Shown one piece after another: positions 15,728-24,832 of a stretch of DNA of 64,000 nt. Made by a program: the position numbers and the translations under genes. Below the pieces are notes generated by a model. That model saw nothing but the letters and a program-made list of their open reading frames with translations, was not told the origin of the DNA and did no database searches. Within the stretch, counting starts at the first letter, position 1. Each line of letters opens with the position of its first letter. The stretch covers positions 992,001 to 1,056,000 of the forward strand of contig CP069418.1 of the NCBI GenBank assembly GCA_017569305.1. The letters are read 5' to 3'. Source of the stretch: Clostridiales bacterium FE2011 (GTDB lineage Bacteria > Bacillota > Clostridia > Christensenellales > Aristaeellaceae).

Positions 15728-16525
15728 TCAGGGCTGTTTTCCGATGTACGCCAGGATTCCGCCATCCACATACAGGATATGGCCGTTCACGAAATTGCTC
15801 GCGTCGGAAGCCAGGAATACCGCGGGACCCTGCAGGTCCTCGGGCGTTCCCCAGCGGGCCGCCGGCGTCTTGGCGATGATAAACTGATCAAAGGGATGGC
15901 GGCTGCCGTCCGGCTGCTTTTCCCGCAGCGGAGCTGTCTGGGGCGTGGCGATATAGCCAGGTCCGATGCCGTTGCACTGGATGTTATGCTCGCCGTATTC
16001 AGAGCAGATATTCCGGGTCAGCATCTTCAGGCCGCCCTTGGCTGCAGCGTAGGCGGAAACGGTTTCCCGTCCCAGTTCGCTCATCATGCTGCAGATGTTG
16101 ATGATTTTACCGTGTCCCTTGGAGATCATGGACGGAATCACCGCCTTGGCGCAGATGAACGGAGCGTTCAGGTCCACGTCGATGACTTTCCGGAATTCTT
16201 CCGCGCTCATCTCAATCATGGGGATCCGGCGGATGATGCCGGCGTTGTTCACCAGGATATCGATCACGCCGATTTCCGTTTCAATCTGCTTCACCAGGGC
16301 CCGGACCGCTTCCTCATTGGTCACGTCGCAGACGTAGCCCTTGGCGTCAATGCCCTTCTCGGCATAGGACTTCAGGCCCTTGTCCACCAGTTCCTGGTTG
16401 ATATCATTGAACACAATGGTTGCCCCCGCCGCGGCATAAGCCTCCGCGATGGCAAATCCGATGCCGTAGCTGGCGCCCGTAATCCAGGCAATTTTGCCTT
16501 TCAGGCTGAAACTGTTCATATCCAT
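15728..16525 (-). CDS. kduD: 2-dehydro-3-deoxy-D-gluconate 5-dehydrogenase
   Basis: A 265-residue classical short-chain dehydrogenase/reductase. The NAD-binding TGASYGIGFAIAEAY, the NNAGIIRR motif, the catalytic serine in NICSMMSE and YAAAK around residue 158-162 are all present. KduD reduces 2,5-diketo-3-deoxygluconate to KDG. The closely related gluconate 5-dehydrogenases share the TPQTAPLRE region, so sequence alone does not separate them. The gene follows kduI after 16 bases, which decides for KduD. Product KDG would enter KdgK and Eda encoded at 32-34 kb. Confidence 0.88.
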   Translation of the reverse strand: MDMNSFSLKGKIAWITGASYGIGFAIAEAYAAAGATIVFNDINQELVDKGLKSYAEKGIDAKGYVCDVTNEEAVRALVKQIETEIGVIDILVNNAGIIRRIPMIEMSAEEFRKVIDVDLNAPFICAKAVIPSMISKGHGKIINICSMMSELGRETVSAYAAAKGGLKMLTRNICSEYGEHNIQCNGIGPGYIATPQTAPLREKQPDGSRHPFDQFIIAKTPAARWGTPEDLQGPAVFLASDASNFVNGHILYVDGGILAYIGKQP

Positions 16526-16541
16526 CTGACTGTTCTCCTCT

Positions 16542-17384
16542 TTATTTCAGTTCCGTGGTCGGAATATTGTCCATGTCGTCAAAGGCCTGGTTCTCACCGC
16601 CCATAGCCCAGATAAACGTATAGTTGCTGGTTCCCGCGCCCGCGTGAATGGACCAGGAGGGAGAAATGACCGCCTGTTCATTCTGCATCACGATATGCCG
16701 GGTTTCCTGTCCTTCGCCCATCATGTGGAAGACCACGTTGTCCTTCGGCACTTCAAAGTAGAAATACACTTCCATCCGGCGTTCATGGGTATGGGCCGGC
16801 ATTGTGTTCCAGACGCTGCCGGTTTCCAGCACGGTCATGCCCATGCTCAGCTGGCAGGTTTTCAGTACGGAGGGATGGATGAACTGATTAATCACCCGTT
16901 TGTTGCTGGTCGCCGCGTCGCCGCAGGGTTTCTTTGCGGCGTCAGCGATCTTGATCAGCTTGTTTTCATAACTGCAGTGAGCCGGAGCGGAAACGATATA
17001 GAACTTGGCGGGCTGCGCCGGATCCGCGCTCTCAAAGTACACTTCCTTCGCTCCCCGGGTCAGGTACAGGCAGTCTTTGTAACCCAGCACGTACAGTTTT
17101 CCGTCCGCGATCACCCGTCCGGCGCCGCCCACGTTGAACATGCCGCACTCCCGGCGTTCCAGGAAGTATTCCGTGCCGAAGTTGTGCCAGATATCAATGC
17201 CCTTGTCGATGGAAACCTTCTCATTCACCGGCATCACGCCTAGCGTCACCATCCGGTCCACGTGGCTGTAAACCGCCGTAACCTGATCCGCTTCAAACAG
17301 CTTCTCGATCAGGAACTCCTTCCGGACTTCCTCTGTGGTATAACGCTTAAAGTCTTTCTGGTTGCAGCTGTACCGAATATCCAT
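16542..17384 (-). CDS. kduI: 5-dehydro-4-deoxy-D-glucuronate isomerase
   Basis: A 280-residue cupin isomerase that converts 5-keto-4-deoxyuronate, the form taken by unsaturated uronic acids after hydrolysis, into 2,5-diketo-3-deoxygluconate. The zinc-site segment PAHTHERRMEVYFYF near residue 196 and the C-terminal GGENQAFDDMD are characteristic of KduI. Another ATG lies five codons upstream at 17399, but ATG at 17384 is preceded by GGAGGAAAAGAAA and gives a length close to E. coli KduI (278). It sits between the glucuronidase and kduD genes, directly after the GH88 and GH2 genes that would supply its substrate. Confidence 0.95.
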   Translation of the reverse strand: MDIRYSCNQKDFKRYTTEEVRKEFLIEKLFEADQVTAVYSHVDRMVTLGVMPVNEKVSIDKGIDIWHNFGTEYFLERRECGMFNVGGAGRVIADGKLYVLGYKDCLYLTRGAKEVYFESADPAQPAKFYIVSAPAHCSYENKLIKIADAAKKPCGDAATSNKRVINQFIHPSVLKTCQLSMGMTVLETGSVWNTMPAHTHERRMEVYFYFEVPKDNVVFHMMGEGQETRHIVMQNEQAVISPSWSIHAGAGTSNYTFIWAMGGENQAFDDMDNIPTTELK

Positions 17385-17449
17385 TTTCTTTTCCTCCATA
17401 CTATTCCTGTGGAATAATCATTCTGTTTGATTCTGATCCCGTCGGCCTG

Positions 17450-19189
17450 TCAGAGATTTTTCCATCTTTCCCTGAACCAGTGAGCCGCCATCTTGGGCCT
17501 GCGGTCCCGGGTAAACAGCCCCTTCCGGTTTCCGCCCACGCGCATGGGGCCCTGGCAGGTGGCAAAGTCCGCGAAGTTCCAGGGCATCTCGCCGATCACG
17601 AAATCCCGTTCATCCAGGCACTCGCTCATTGCCTCATAGAACGCCACCTGGTACTCTTCCGTGAACATCTCCGCCACCGCGCCGTGCAGGCCGGCGATTG
17701 TATCCGCTCCATACTCGGAGAGAATGACCGGTTTATGCTGTGTTTCCCACCATTCCAGCTCCGTCCGGAACGCGTATTTTGCTGCCTCAAGATCACCGGA
17801 CAAATTATACCACCCGTAATACCGGTTGATCAACACAACGTCCATGGAACAAATGACTTTATCCCGGTCATACCGGTTCTGGCATCCAACCACCGTAACC
17901 GGTCTGTCCTGCGGGTCCAGCCGGTGGGCAGCTTCATACAGGGGATGCCAGTATTCATATGCTTTTTCAGGCTGGCTGTCCGTGTCCGGTTCATTGCCCA
18001 GGCTCCACATCACCACGCAGGGATGGTTCTTGTCCCGCGCGATCATGTCCTTCAGTACCTGTAGATGGTAGTCCGCCAGGTTCCATCCATACTGTTCACT
18101 GGCCCACATGCCTACCGCTGGCGTTTCATCCACGATGACAATACCTTCCCGGTCGCACAGCTGGTACATTTCCTCCGCGTAGGGATAGTGGCTGGTACGG
18201 AAGCAGTTGGCATTCAGCCAGTGGTAAAGGTTGATATCCGTCACGTTCAGGCATGGATCCGTTCCCCGGCCGTGGAAAGGGCTGTCCTCATGCTTGCACG
18301 GTCCGTGGAAGCGGAAAGGTTTCCCGTTGATCAGGAAGCGCGTGCCTTCCACCTTGACCTCCCGGATGCCGAAGGGCTGCTCATACAGGTCGTCCCCATA
18401 GGTAATCCTGGCGGTATACAGGTAGGGTGTGCCCGGCCAGGGTTCCCACAGGCGGGGTTCCGGAATCTGCAGGATCCCCTCCCATCCGTCGCACCTTGCA
18501 ACGGATATGCCTTCCGCGTCCAGGATTTCCACATGGACAGGCGCATCTGTGCCCGCCGTTTCCACGCTGAAACGCACCGCCCCGTTCAGGGAGGGCACCA
18601 GGGTAATATCCCGGATATACTTCCGGGGTGTCGCAACAAGCCGTACCGGCCGCTGGATACCCGTATAGTTGAAGAAGTCAAAAGCCGGACGGTTGATCCC
18701 GCGTTCCTGCTGCATCCTCTTGCCGGCTTCCACCGCCGGTATTCCGGGGTTGTCTGAACCAAAGAAGGCGGTTTCTCCCTCCGTACCGATCGGCAGGGTA
18801 TCATGATTGATCCGGTTGTCCGTCTCCACCGTCAGTTCTGCCGTTTCACCGGGTCTCATCAGGCCGTTCAGTTCCACCTCAAAGGGCAGGAATCCGCCCC
18901 TGTGAAAACCGATTTCCTTCCCGTTCAGCAAAATCCGGGCATTATGTGCCGCCGCGTCAAAACGCAGGCAGACCCGCATTCCCTTCCAGGCCGCCGGCAG
19001 GGTAATCTTCCGGCGGTATTCCGTGATCCCCGCCCGGTTCCGGAACCGGGGATCCGGGCTCTGGTCATTGTAGGAAGCAGGCACCGCGATCGGCTGCCAG
19101 CTTTCATCGCCCTGAAAGCGGAAATCCCATACGCCGCCCAGGTCTATCGTCATTCTGGACGCGTTATTCTGCGGATATAGTGTACTCAT
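17450..19189 (-). CDS. Glycoside hydrolase family 2 beta-glucuronidase
   Basis: A 579-residue GH2 enzyme with sugar-binding, immunoglobulin-like and TIM-barrel domains in the usual order and no signal peptide. The acid/base is Glu400 in MWSLGNEPDT and the nucleophile Glu492 in ILSEYGADTIAG. An N-x-K motif (Asn554, Lys556 in GGNRKGLFTRD), which binds the uronate carboxylate in glucuronidases, is present, so it should release glucuronic acid rather than galactose. The lengthened loop around 360-375 is of modest size. It lies between GH88 and kduI genes, so it probably trims glucuronic acid from imported oligosaccharides. A galacturonidase activity cannot be excluded. Confidence 0.9.
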   Translation of the reverse strand: MSTLYPQNNASRMTIDLGGVWDFRFQGDESWQPIAVPASYNDQSPDPRFRNRAGITEYRRKITLPAAWKGMRVCLRFDAAAHNARILLNGKEIGFHRGGFLPFEVELNGLMRPGETAELTVETDNRINHDTLPIGTEGETAFFGSDNPGIPAVEAGKRMQQERGINRPAFDFFNYTGIQRPVRLVATPRKYIRDITLVPSLNGAVRFSVETAGTDAPVHVEILDAEGISVARCDGWEGILQIPEPRLWEPWPGTPYLYTARITYGDDLYEQPFGIREVKVEGTRFLINGKPFRFHGPCKHEDSPFHGRGTDPCLNVTDINLYHWLNANCFRTSHYPYAEEMYQLCDREGIVIVDETPAVGMWASEQYGWNLADYHLQVLKDMIARDKNHPCVVMWSLGNEPDTDSQPEKAYEYWHPLYEAAHRLDPQDRPVTVVGCQNRYDRDKVICSMDVVLINRYYGWYNLSGDLEAAKYAFRTELEWWETQHKPVILSEYGADTIAGLHGAVAEMFTEEYQVAFYEAMSECLDERDFVIGEMPWNFADFATCQGPMRVGGNRKGLFTRDRRPKMAAHWFRERWKNL

Positions 19190-19211
19190 CTTTTTCTCCG
19201 TCCTTCCTGTC

Positions 19212-20321
19212 TCAGCTCCACAGTTCCGGATCCTTGCCGCAGAACTTCATCAGTGCTTCCACCAGGAAATAATCTCCGTAGGTTATATTGGTATGCCGTC
19301 CGGCTCCGTCGTCATGGTAGCTTGCCGTGCAGCGGGTGAGAATGCCGCAGTGTTCATTTCCCCAATCCGCACAGTGTTCCAGCATTCCGTCAATCAGCCG
19401 TTCCGCATGCTGGTTCCAGGTGTCTTCACCGGTCAGCGACGCCAGTTCCTGCAGGCCGCAGGCCGCGATCGCCCCGGCAATATTGTCAATCCGTTCCTCC
19501 TCCGCCGGCTGGCAGAAGTCGCAGTCTGTCAGGCCGTCCTCCCGGATATGTGCTGTGAAGTTTCCGGCGATTTTCCTCGCCGCCTCTGTGTACTTCACAT
19601 CCTTCAGATGCCGCCCGGCCAGCGCAAATCCGTACAGGCCCCAGGCCTGTCCCCGGCTCCACTGGCTTCCCAGTGCGCAGCCCTGCCCCGCGTGTTCCCG
19701 GATCCGCTTTCCGCTTTCCGGATCAAACTCAATAATATGGCTTACCGATCCGTCCTCCCGCAGGAATTCCCGCAGGGTTGTGTCGGCGTGGATTTTTGCC
19801 GTCAGCCTGAACCGCGGATCATCCGTATCCCGGCTGGCACGATACAGCAGGTTCAGGTTCATCATACAGTCAATAATGGCATATCCCGTCCGTTCCGGCT
19901 CGTTCCATGCCCGGATGAATCCCGCAGGATTAAACCGTCCCATCAGCAGGGAGGCTGCATGCAGTGTATCTGTCTCCGCCTGTGCGTCCCCTGTCAGCTT
20001 GGCGTCCGCTCCGCAGGACAGCAGGTACATAAAACCAACGTCATGGTTCAGCAGCCGGAAGGAACGGAACTCCTCCGTCAGCAGTTTTTCAGCCCGGCGT
20101 GCCTCTTGCCGGAAGAAACTGTCTCCTGTCAGCACCCACAGTTGCCACATCAGGCCCGGCCAGAATCCTCCGGTCCACCAGCTGTTCCCGTCATAGGGAC
20201 TGGTGATCCATTTCCCGCCCGCGCTCTGGTAAGGAATAATCCCGGCCTCTGCTGCCGCTTCCGCGGTTTTCCTGTATTTTCCGGCGATCCGGCTCAGTGC
20301 TTCTTCATAGCGTTCCAGCAA
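19212..20321 (-). CDS. GH88 unsaturated glucuronyl hydrolase
   Basis: A 369-residue alpha/alpha-barrel enzyme that removes 4,5-unsaturated glucuronic acid from the end of oligosaccharides made by polysaccharide lyases. Asp94 in LNHDVGF and Asp151 in AIIDCMMNL correspond to the catalytic pair of the Bacillus GL1 enzyme. WSRGQAWGLYGFA at 221-233 and SWWTGGFWPG near 47 are family signatures, and favour GH88 over the related GH105. Translation starts with TTG at 20321, preceded by GAGGAGGT, and overlaps the end of the DUF2264 gene by 17 bases. No signal peptide. Its product feeds KduI and KduD encoded downstream. Confidence 0.92.
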   Translation of the reverse strand: MLERYEEALSRIAGKYRKTAEAAAEAGIIPYQSAGGKWITSPYDGNSWWTGGFWPGLMWQLWVLTGDSFFRQEARRAEKLLTEEFRSFRLLNHDVGFMYLLSCGADAKLTGDAQAETDTLHAASLLMGRFNPAGFIRAWNEPERTGYAIIDCMMNLNLLYRASRDTDDPRFRLTAKIHADTTLREFLREDGSVSHIIEFDPESGKRIREHAGQGCALGSQWSRGQAWGLYGFALAGRHLKDVKYTEAARKIAGNFTAHIREDGLTDCDFCQPAEEERIDNIAGAIAACGLQELASLTGEDTWNQHAERLIDGMLEHCADWGNEHCGILTRCTASYHDDGAGRHTNITYGDYFLVEALMKFCGKDPELWS

Positions 20322-22107
20322 GTTTTTTTACCTCCTCGGGTATTCCGTCCGGCAGATTGCTCCCGGCATCAGCGTACACCGCGCACAGAAGTTTATGTTC
20401 ACCCGGTTCCAGCCGGCTGTGCAGCGTCGGCAGCACACACCGCGGTTCCATCAGGTTTGTATTGGGTTCGGTCACGATGACTTCCCCCTTCGCATAGCCT
20501 TCCAGGCCATAGATCATGCTTGTTCCCCGTTCACCCGCAGCCGCGGCATATCCTTCGCCTGCATTTGTAGTTGTGCTGATCCGGTCACAGGGCCTTGCCC
20601 CCGCCCAGTCCCGGGGCACGGAAAATGCTCCTTCCGCCGCTTCCAGGGTAACGTCTGTACGGATGACATGTCTCCTCACATGCCACATGCCGGCCGGGAC
20701 AATCACCGTGTCAATCGTCACCCCGTTCATCGGGCTCCAGGTGAATGAAATCCGGTCTTCCGCCAGCCGGTATTTTTCGCAGCCGCTGCGCACATGCCAT
20801 AAGTCCCGGCCTTCGGCGCGCACCGCCAGCATGCTGTCATAGGCGCCCCGGTTCAGCGCGGATTCCTCTTTTGCCACGGAGAAAGCGAACTGGGACGAAT
20901 ACGCAAACTTTTCGTATTTCTCGTCCTCGTGCATATGCTCCCAGGCATGATTGCCCGCTGTATACGCCACCACCTGCCGGTTTTCCGGATCGCGTGTCAG
21001 CAGCAGCCGTACCTGTTCATCCAGGAAGCGCTCCGGCGGCAGGTACTCTTTCTCTTCTGCCTGCCAGAAGGCATGTTCCTCCGGCAGTGCCAGGATCCAG
21101 AAGGTTTTCAGCGCCCAGTAGGGAGATCCCTGCGCGTTGTATCCTTCCGCCGCACACAGGTTGGGGTAACCGTATCCCACAGTCAGGGCGCCGCCCCGGT
21201 CAAAGATCGGCCGGTTCAGCCAGAACCGCAGGTTGTTCAGCAGCAGATGCTTCATCTGTCCGATGTCCGGCGTACGGCATTCCACCCCGGCAAAAGCCGC
21301 CGCTGCCCAGAAGGAGCTCTGGCAGAAGCGGTAGGTCAGGCTTCTTCCGTAAGGCAGGCCCCTTCCCTCCCGGTCAAACCAGCAGGCGAATCTCGGTGCA
21401 ATCAGCGCCGCCCTTTCCCGGATCCGGACACATCTTTCCGGGTCTTCCCTGTCCATCACCGCTGCATACAGCAGGCTGTAGAAATGAAAACCCCACAGCG
21501 TGTAATAATCCCGTTTGGTCGGATAGTCAAAATACCAGCCGTCGGCGGTATAGTGACTTTCCATGAGATCCATATCTTCCCGCATCCGGTCTTCATCCAC
21601 CGGCATTCCGTTTTTCAGGAAGCCGATGTTCACCAGGATCCGGAAGAACCGCCAGTTGTTTTTCGGCATGTCATACAGGTTGATCTGATTCAGCCAGTCA
21701 TACAGATGCTGCCGCTGGCTTTCATTCAGCGGATTCCAGAAATATTCAGGCACAAAGCACAGGCCACATCCGATGACAGCCATTTCCACCATCCGCTGGT
21801 CATAGTCACGGATAGTCCCCCAGTACTCCTCATGTCCCGGATCCGTTCCGTGGATCATGCCTTCCTGCCACAGCGGCCAGAGGGCCTCCGCTTCAGGGCA
21901 CTTCCCCATCAGCATCGGAACCAGTGCCCACAGTGCCCTGCTCCAACATTCCATTCCGGCCACGTCTTCGGCATAATGGGCGGATCCGTTGCCGACGTAA
22001 ATCCGGGCCTTTCCCGGCGTCATGCAGGATGTCAGGGGCTGCAGGATTGCCGTTGCCGCCTGCACCAGTTCCCGCCGTGTACGCAGGGAATCGTTTGTTC
22101 CGTTCAT
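20305..22107 (-). CDS. DUF2264-domain protein, possible glucuronidase-type hydrolase
   Basis: A 600-residue protein of the DUF2264 type. Segments such as GMECWSRALWALVPM, GTIRDYDQRMVEMAVIG, NNWRFFRILVN and YYTLWGFHFYSLLYA suggest an alpha/alpha-toroid N-terminal domain (about 1-390) and a beta-rich C-terminal part. I recall related proteins being assigned to a glucuronidase family (GH154), but I cannot verify this from sequence. No signal peptide, so a cytoplasmic role on imported uronic-acid oligosaccharides is likely. The ATG overlaps the stop of the lyase gene by four bases (ATGA) and the 3' end overlaps the GH88 gene, so the three are tightly coupled. Confidence 0.8.
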   Translation of the reverse strand: MNGTNDSLRTRRELVQAATAILQPLTSCMTPGKARIYVGNGSAHYAEDVAGMECWSRALWALVPMLMGKCPEAEALWPLWQEGMIHGTDPGHEEYWGTIRDYDQRMVEMAVIGCGLCFVPEYFWNPLNESQRQHLYDWLNQINLYDMPKNNWRFFRILVNIGFLKNGMPVDEDRMREDMDLMESHYTADGWYFDYPTKRDYYTLWGFHFYSLLYAAVMDREDPERCVRIRERAALIAPRFACWFDREGRGLPYGRSLTYRFCQSSFWAAAAFAGVECRTPDIGQMKHLLLNNLRFWLNRPIFDRGGALTVGYGYPNLCAAEGYNAQGSPYWALKTFWILALPEEHAFWQAEEKEYLPPERFLDEQVRLLLTRDPENRQVVAYTAGNHAWEHMHEDEKYEKFAYSSQFAFSVAKEESALNRGAYDSMLAVRAEGRDLWHVRSGCEKYRLAEDRISFTWSPMNGVTIDTVIVPAGMWHVRRHVIRTDVTLEAAEGAFSVPRDWAGARPCDRISTTTNAGEGYAAAAGERGTSMIYGLEGYAKGEVIVTEPNTNLMEPRCVLPTLHSRLEPGEHKLLCAVYADAGSNLPDGIPEEVKKLAGTL

Positions 22108-23933
22108 TTCGACGCCTCCCGGTCCGCTGCTGCAAACTCAAATGTCATCCGGAATCGTTCCAGCTTTTCGCTCTTCAGTCTGATCCGCCAGAGGCTTCCC
22201 GGCCAGCTGCGGGCCATCCGCGGATCTGTCACCGGTTTTTCTTCTGCTGTATATTCCAGTCCCTCCGGGCAGCGGATGATCAGGTTCCCCGCCCTGACCT
22301 GTCCGTTTTCCCATACCGGCTTCCTGCGCAGCAGGAAGATCCAGGTAATCTCCTGTCCTTTTCGAAGGCTTCCTGCATCTGTCAGCTTCAGGCCGCCCTT
22401 TGTCAGCGTGAAGCTGCGTTTCAGTTCCCGGATACCTGCTTTTTCGTCATAAGCGGCTTCCAGGTTCATTTCCATGCCGTCCGGCGTCATGCTCACATTC
22501 CGGGCCGTATGCTCTGCGCCCTCCCGCTGTTCATGCCCGCCGATCACCGGCAGGTTATGCCATTCCGCCCGGACGTTCCACAGCGTATAGCGTTCTTCCG
22601 AGAACGTCTTTGCGGTATAGACCATATTGCCTGCGTCCACTACCTCCGGTTCTCCGTCCAGGAAAAGGATAAAGGAGCCGATATCATTATGGTTGTGGCT
22701 TTCTCCGTTGTGTCCGCCCTTGCAGGCAAGCGTCCATCTGTCCCGGCGGACCAGTCGCACCTGCAGATCCGGCAGATACGCATCCTCCGGTTTATCGGCA
22801 CTCAGGTCTGTTTCATCGGCTGGTACATGGAAAATCAGGTCAAGTGCCCGGGTCAGGTGCGGTACGTCGTTCAGCTGATCCGCAATGGTCCCCCGCATCC
22901 GCGTTCCCAGTACGGTGAGCGCCGGATCCTTCAGCATCCGTCCTGCTGTTTCCATCCGTTCCCCGCTGATAAAGGGACGGGCGTCGCAGTCCGCAAAATT
23001 GGCAAACCAGCCGTTCCCCATCTCCATCGTCAACGGGAACCGCAGGATATTCCGGATCTTTTCATTCTCCCGGAAGGTCATCCGGCCTCCCGTAACAGTT
23101 TCCAGCAGCGTCAGGCAGTCCAGCAACGCGCCGCCGGCCATGTTCCAGTAACCTGCTCCCTCATCGCATCCGCCGTCCTCCGGCAGGATCGCGATATAGC
23201 GGTCCAGCATCCCGCACGCACGGGTCAGTAATGTCGACAGGTTTCCTGCTGGCATAGGATCCAGCACAGCGCACACCATAATGTTGGACAGAATCCACGG
23301 CGTCCAGTTGTTCAGATCCTTCCGCCGGACTCCCATCCACCAGAAATCATCCGTCTTCATAAACGGACGCAGGATCCGCCTCCGGATCTCCTCTGTGATC
23401 CGTTTCCGAATCATCTGTGAAACAGCGTCCAGCCGTTTTCCCAGCAGCGACGTTGTCAGTGCCAGGATCATACCGGTCTGAGCGCTGAACAGATCAATAT
23501 AGGGTTTCCGGACGTCCGGCAGCGGATATTCCGCTGCCTTTGGTGCTCCCGGAATCGGGTTAACGTTATGCGCGCTGATCACCCAGCTGCTTTCCTCGCA
23601 CAGAAGCCAGATTCCGTTCAGAACGTCATCCATTTCCGCATCCGGAAAGGCGCAGCAGTTCATCACGGCGGCACAGAGTTTCCGACGGCGGGTAAAATAC
23701 GGCTTTTCATCCGCCTGCCGGTCACCGATCCGGACAAAAGCCAGGAACCCTGACACAGTGCGGAGCGGATAATCCGTCTTCGCGTAATCCTCCGCCATTT
23801 TCCGGATTTCCCTCCTGTATCCCGCCGGGATTCCGTCCCAGGCCTTACGGTCTTCAGCCGGCGGATACAGCCTGCGCGTTCCGCCCTTCAGCAGTTCGCG
23901 CATCGGATGCTCCCGTAAGAAAGCTGTCAGCAT
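22104..23933 (-). CDS. Heparinase II/III-family polysaccharide lyase-like protein
   Basis: A 609-residue protein with an alpha/alpha-barrel N-terminal half and a beta-sandwich C-terminal half. The most diagnostic block is KGGHNGESHNHNDIGSFIL near residues 405-423, the His-rich motif of heparinase II/III C-terminal domains. NNWTPWILSN and PEDGGCDEGAGYWNMAGG in the first half match the substrate cleft of the family. Such enzymes cut uronic-acid linkages by beta-elimination and leave the unsaturated ends that GH88 removes. No signal peptide is seen, so it would act on short imported chains. True substrate unknown; an oligo- or disaccharide lyase for a glucuronate-containing glycan is my reading. 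Confidence 0.82.
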   Translation of the reverse strand: MLTAFLREHPMRELLKGGTRRLYPPAEDRKAWDGIPAGYRREIRKMAEDYAKTDYPLRTVSGFLAFVRIGDRQADEKPYFTRRRKLCAAVMNCCAFPDAEMDDVLNGIWLLCEESSWVISAHNVNPIPGAPKAAEYPLPDVRKPYIDLFSAQTGMILALTTSLLGKRLDAVSQMIRKRITEEIRRRILRPFMKTDDFWWMGVRRKDLNNWTPWILSNIMVCAVLDPMPAGNLSTLLTRACGMLDRYIAILPEDGGCDEGAGYWNMAGGALLDCLTLLETVTGGRMTFRENEKIRNILRFPLTMEMGNGWFANFADCDARPFISGERMETAGRMLKDPALTVLGTRMRGTIADQLNDVPHLTRALDLIFHVPADETDLSADKPEDAYLPDLQVRLVRRDRWTLACKGGHNGESHNHNDIGSFILFLDGEPEVVDAGNMVYTAKTFSEERYTLWNVRAEWHNLPVIGGHEQREGAEHTARNVSMTPDGMEMNLEAAYDEKAGIRELKRSFTLTKGGLKLTDAGSLRKGQEITWIFLLRRKPVWENGQVRAGNLIIRCPEGLEYTAEEKPVTDPRMARSWPGSLWRIRLKSEKLERFRMTFEFAAADREASK

Positions 23934-23947
23934 TTTAGCCTCCCGGA

Positions 23948-24814
23948 TCAGCCCTTCAGTCCTGAGGTGGCGATCCCTTCAATGAAATACCGCTGCAGGC
24001 ACAGGAATACCACCGATACCGGCAGCAGCGAACAGAGTGACGCCGCCATGATCAGGTGATAATCGCTGGAGTTTTCCTGGATAAAGCGCCGCAGGCCCAC
24101 CTGCACCGTCTTGTTGATATCCCGGGTCAGGTAAATCATCGGGCCCATATAATCGTTCCAGGTGTTTACAAACGTGAAGATCACCAGTGTCGCGATGGCC
24201 GCCTTGGAAAGCGGCAGCATAATGCGCGCCCAGATACCGTATTCGCTCAGTCCGTCCAGCCTCGCCGCCTCGCAAAGCTCAGTGGGAATTGAACGGTAGA
24301 ACTGCCGCATCAGGAACACGCCGAACGCCGAGAACGCCTGCAGCACAACCATGGCCCACAGCGTATCATACAATCCGATGGACCGCATCATGATGAACTG
24401 GGGCAGCATGTAGGCCTGCCAAGGCACCGCGATCGTGCCGATATAGCAAAGGAAAAGCACGTCTCTCCCGCGGAAATTCAGTTTCGCGAATGCATAAGCC
24501 GCGAAGGAGGAGGTCAGCGTCTGGAGCAGCGTGACCACAATCGCGATAAACGCGGTATTTTTAAAATAAGTTACCAGCGGCACCTTCTGCCAGATCAGGG
24601 AGTAGTTCTCCCAGTGAAAGGTCTCCGGAATCCAGCGCAGCGGGAAAGCAAATACTTCCCTGTCCAGCTTCAGCGAGGAGGAGATCATCCACACAAAGGG
24701 AATCAGCGTGAAGGCAGTCAGCAGGATCAGCAGAATCCAGATGATGCTTCTCAGAATCTTATGCAGTGTCTGGTTATCCTTCCGGATTTCCCTGCTGTGA
24801 ACAGCCGTTTCCAT
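23948..24814 (-). CDS. CUT1 sugar importer permease, MalG type
   Basis: A 288-residue permease with six predicted transmembrane helices. The EAA loop CEAARLDGLSEYGIWARIMLP sits near residues 185-205, and the end QRYFIEGIATSGLKG is typical of MalG-like permeases. It is the second permease of the importer that heads this operon, 18 bases after its partner. ATG at 24814 follows AAAGGAGGAGATGAATC. As for the importer at 1.8-5.5 kb, no ATP-binding subunit is encoded nearby. Confidence 0.92.
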   Translation of the reverse strand: METAVHSREIRKDNQTLHKILRSIIWILLILLTAFTLIPFVWMISSSLKLDREVFAFPLRWIPETFHWENYSLIWQKVPLVTYFKNTAFIAIVVTLLQTLTSSFAAYAFAKLNFRGRDVLFLCYIGTIAVPWQAYMLPQFIMMRSIGLYDTLWAMVVLQAFSAFGVFLMRQFYRSIPTELCEAARLDGLSEYGIWARIMLPLSKAAIATLVIFTFVNTWNDYMGPMIYLTRDINKTVQVGLRRFIQENSSDYHLIMAASLCSLLPVSVVFLCLQRYFIEGIATSGLKG

Positions 24815-24832
24815 GATTCATCTCCTCCTTTC

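Noticed and set aside
19212-20321. GH105 unsaturated rhamnogalacturonyl hydrolase
   Set aside because: The LNHDVGF and AIIDCMMN catalytic blocks and WSRGQAW arrangement fit GH88 better.
20929-22452. 507-codon plus-strand frame over the DUF2264/lyase boundary
   Set aside because: It spans an ATGA gene junction on the other strand and has no recognisable motif.
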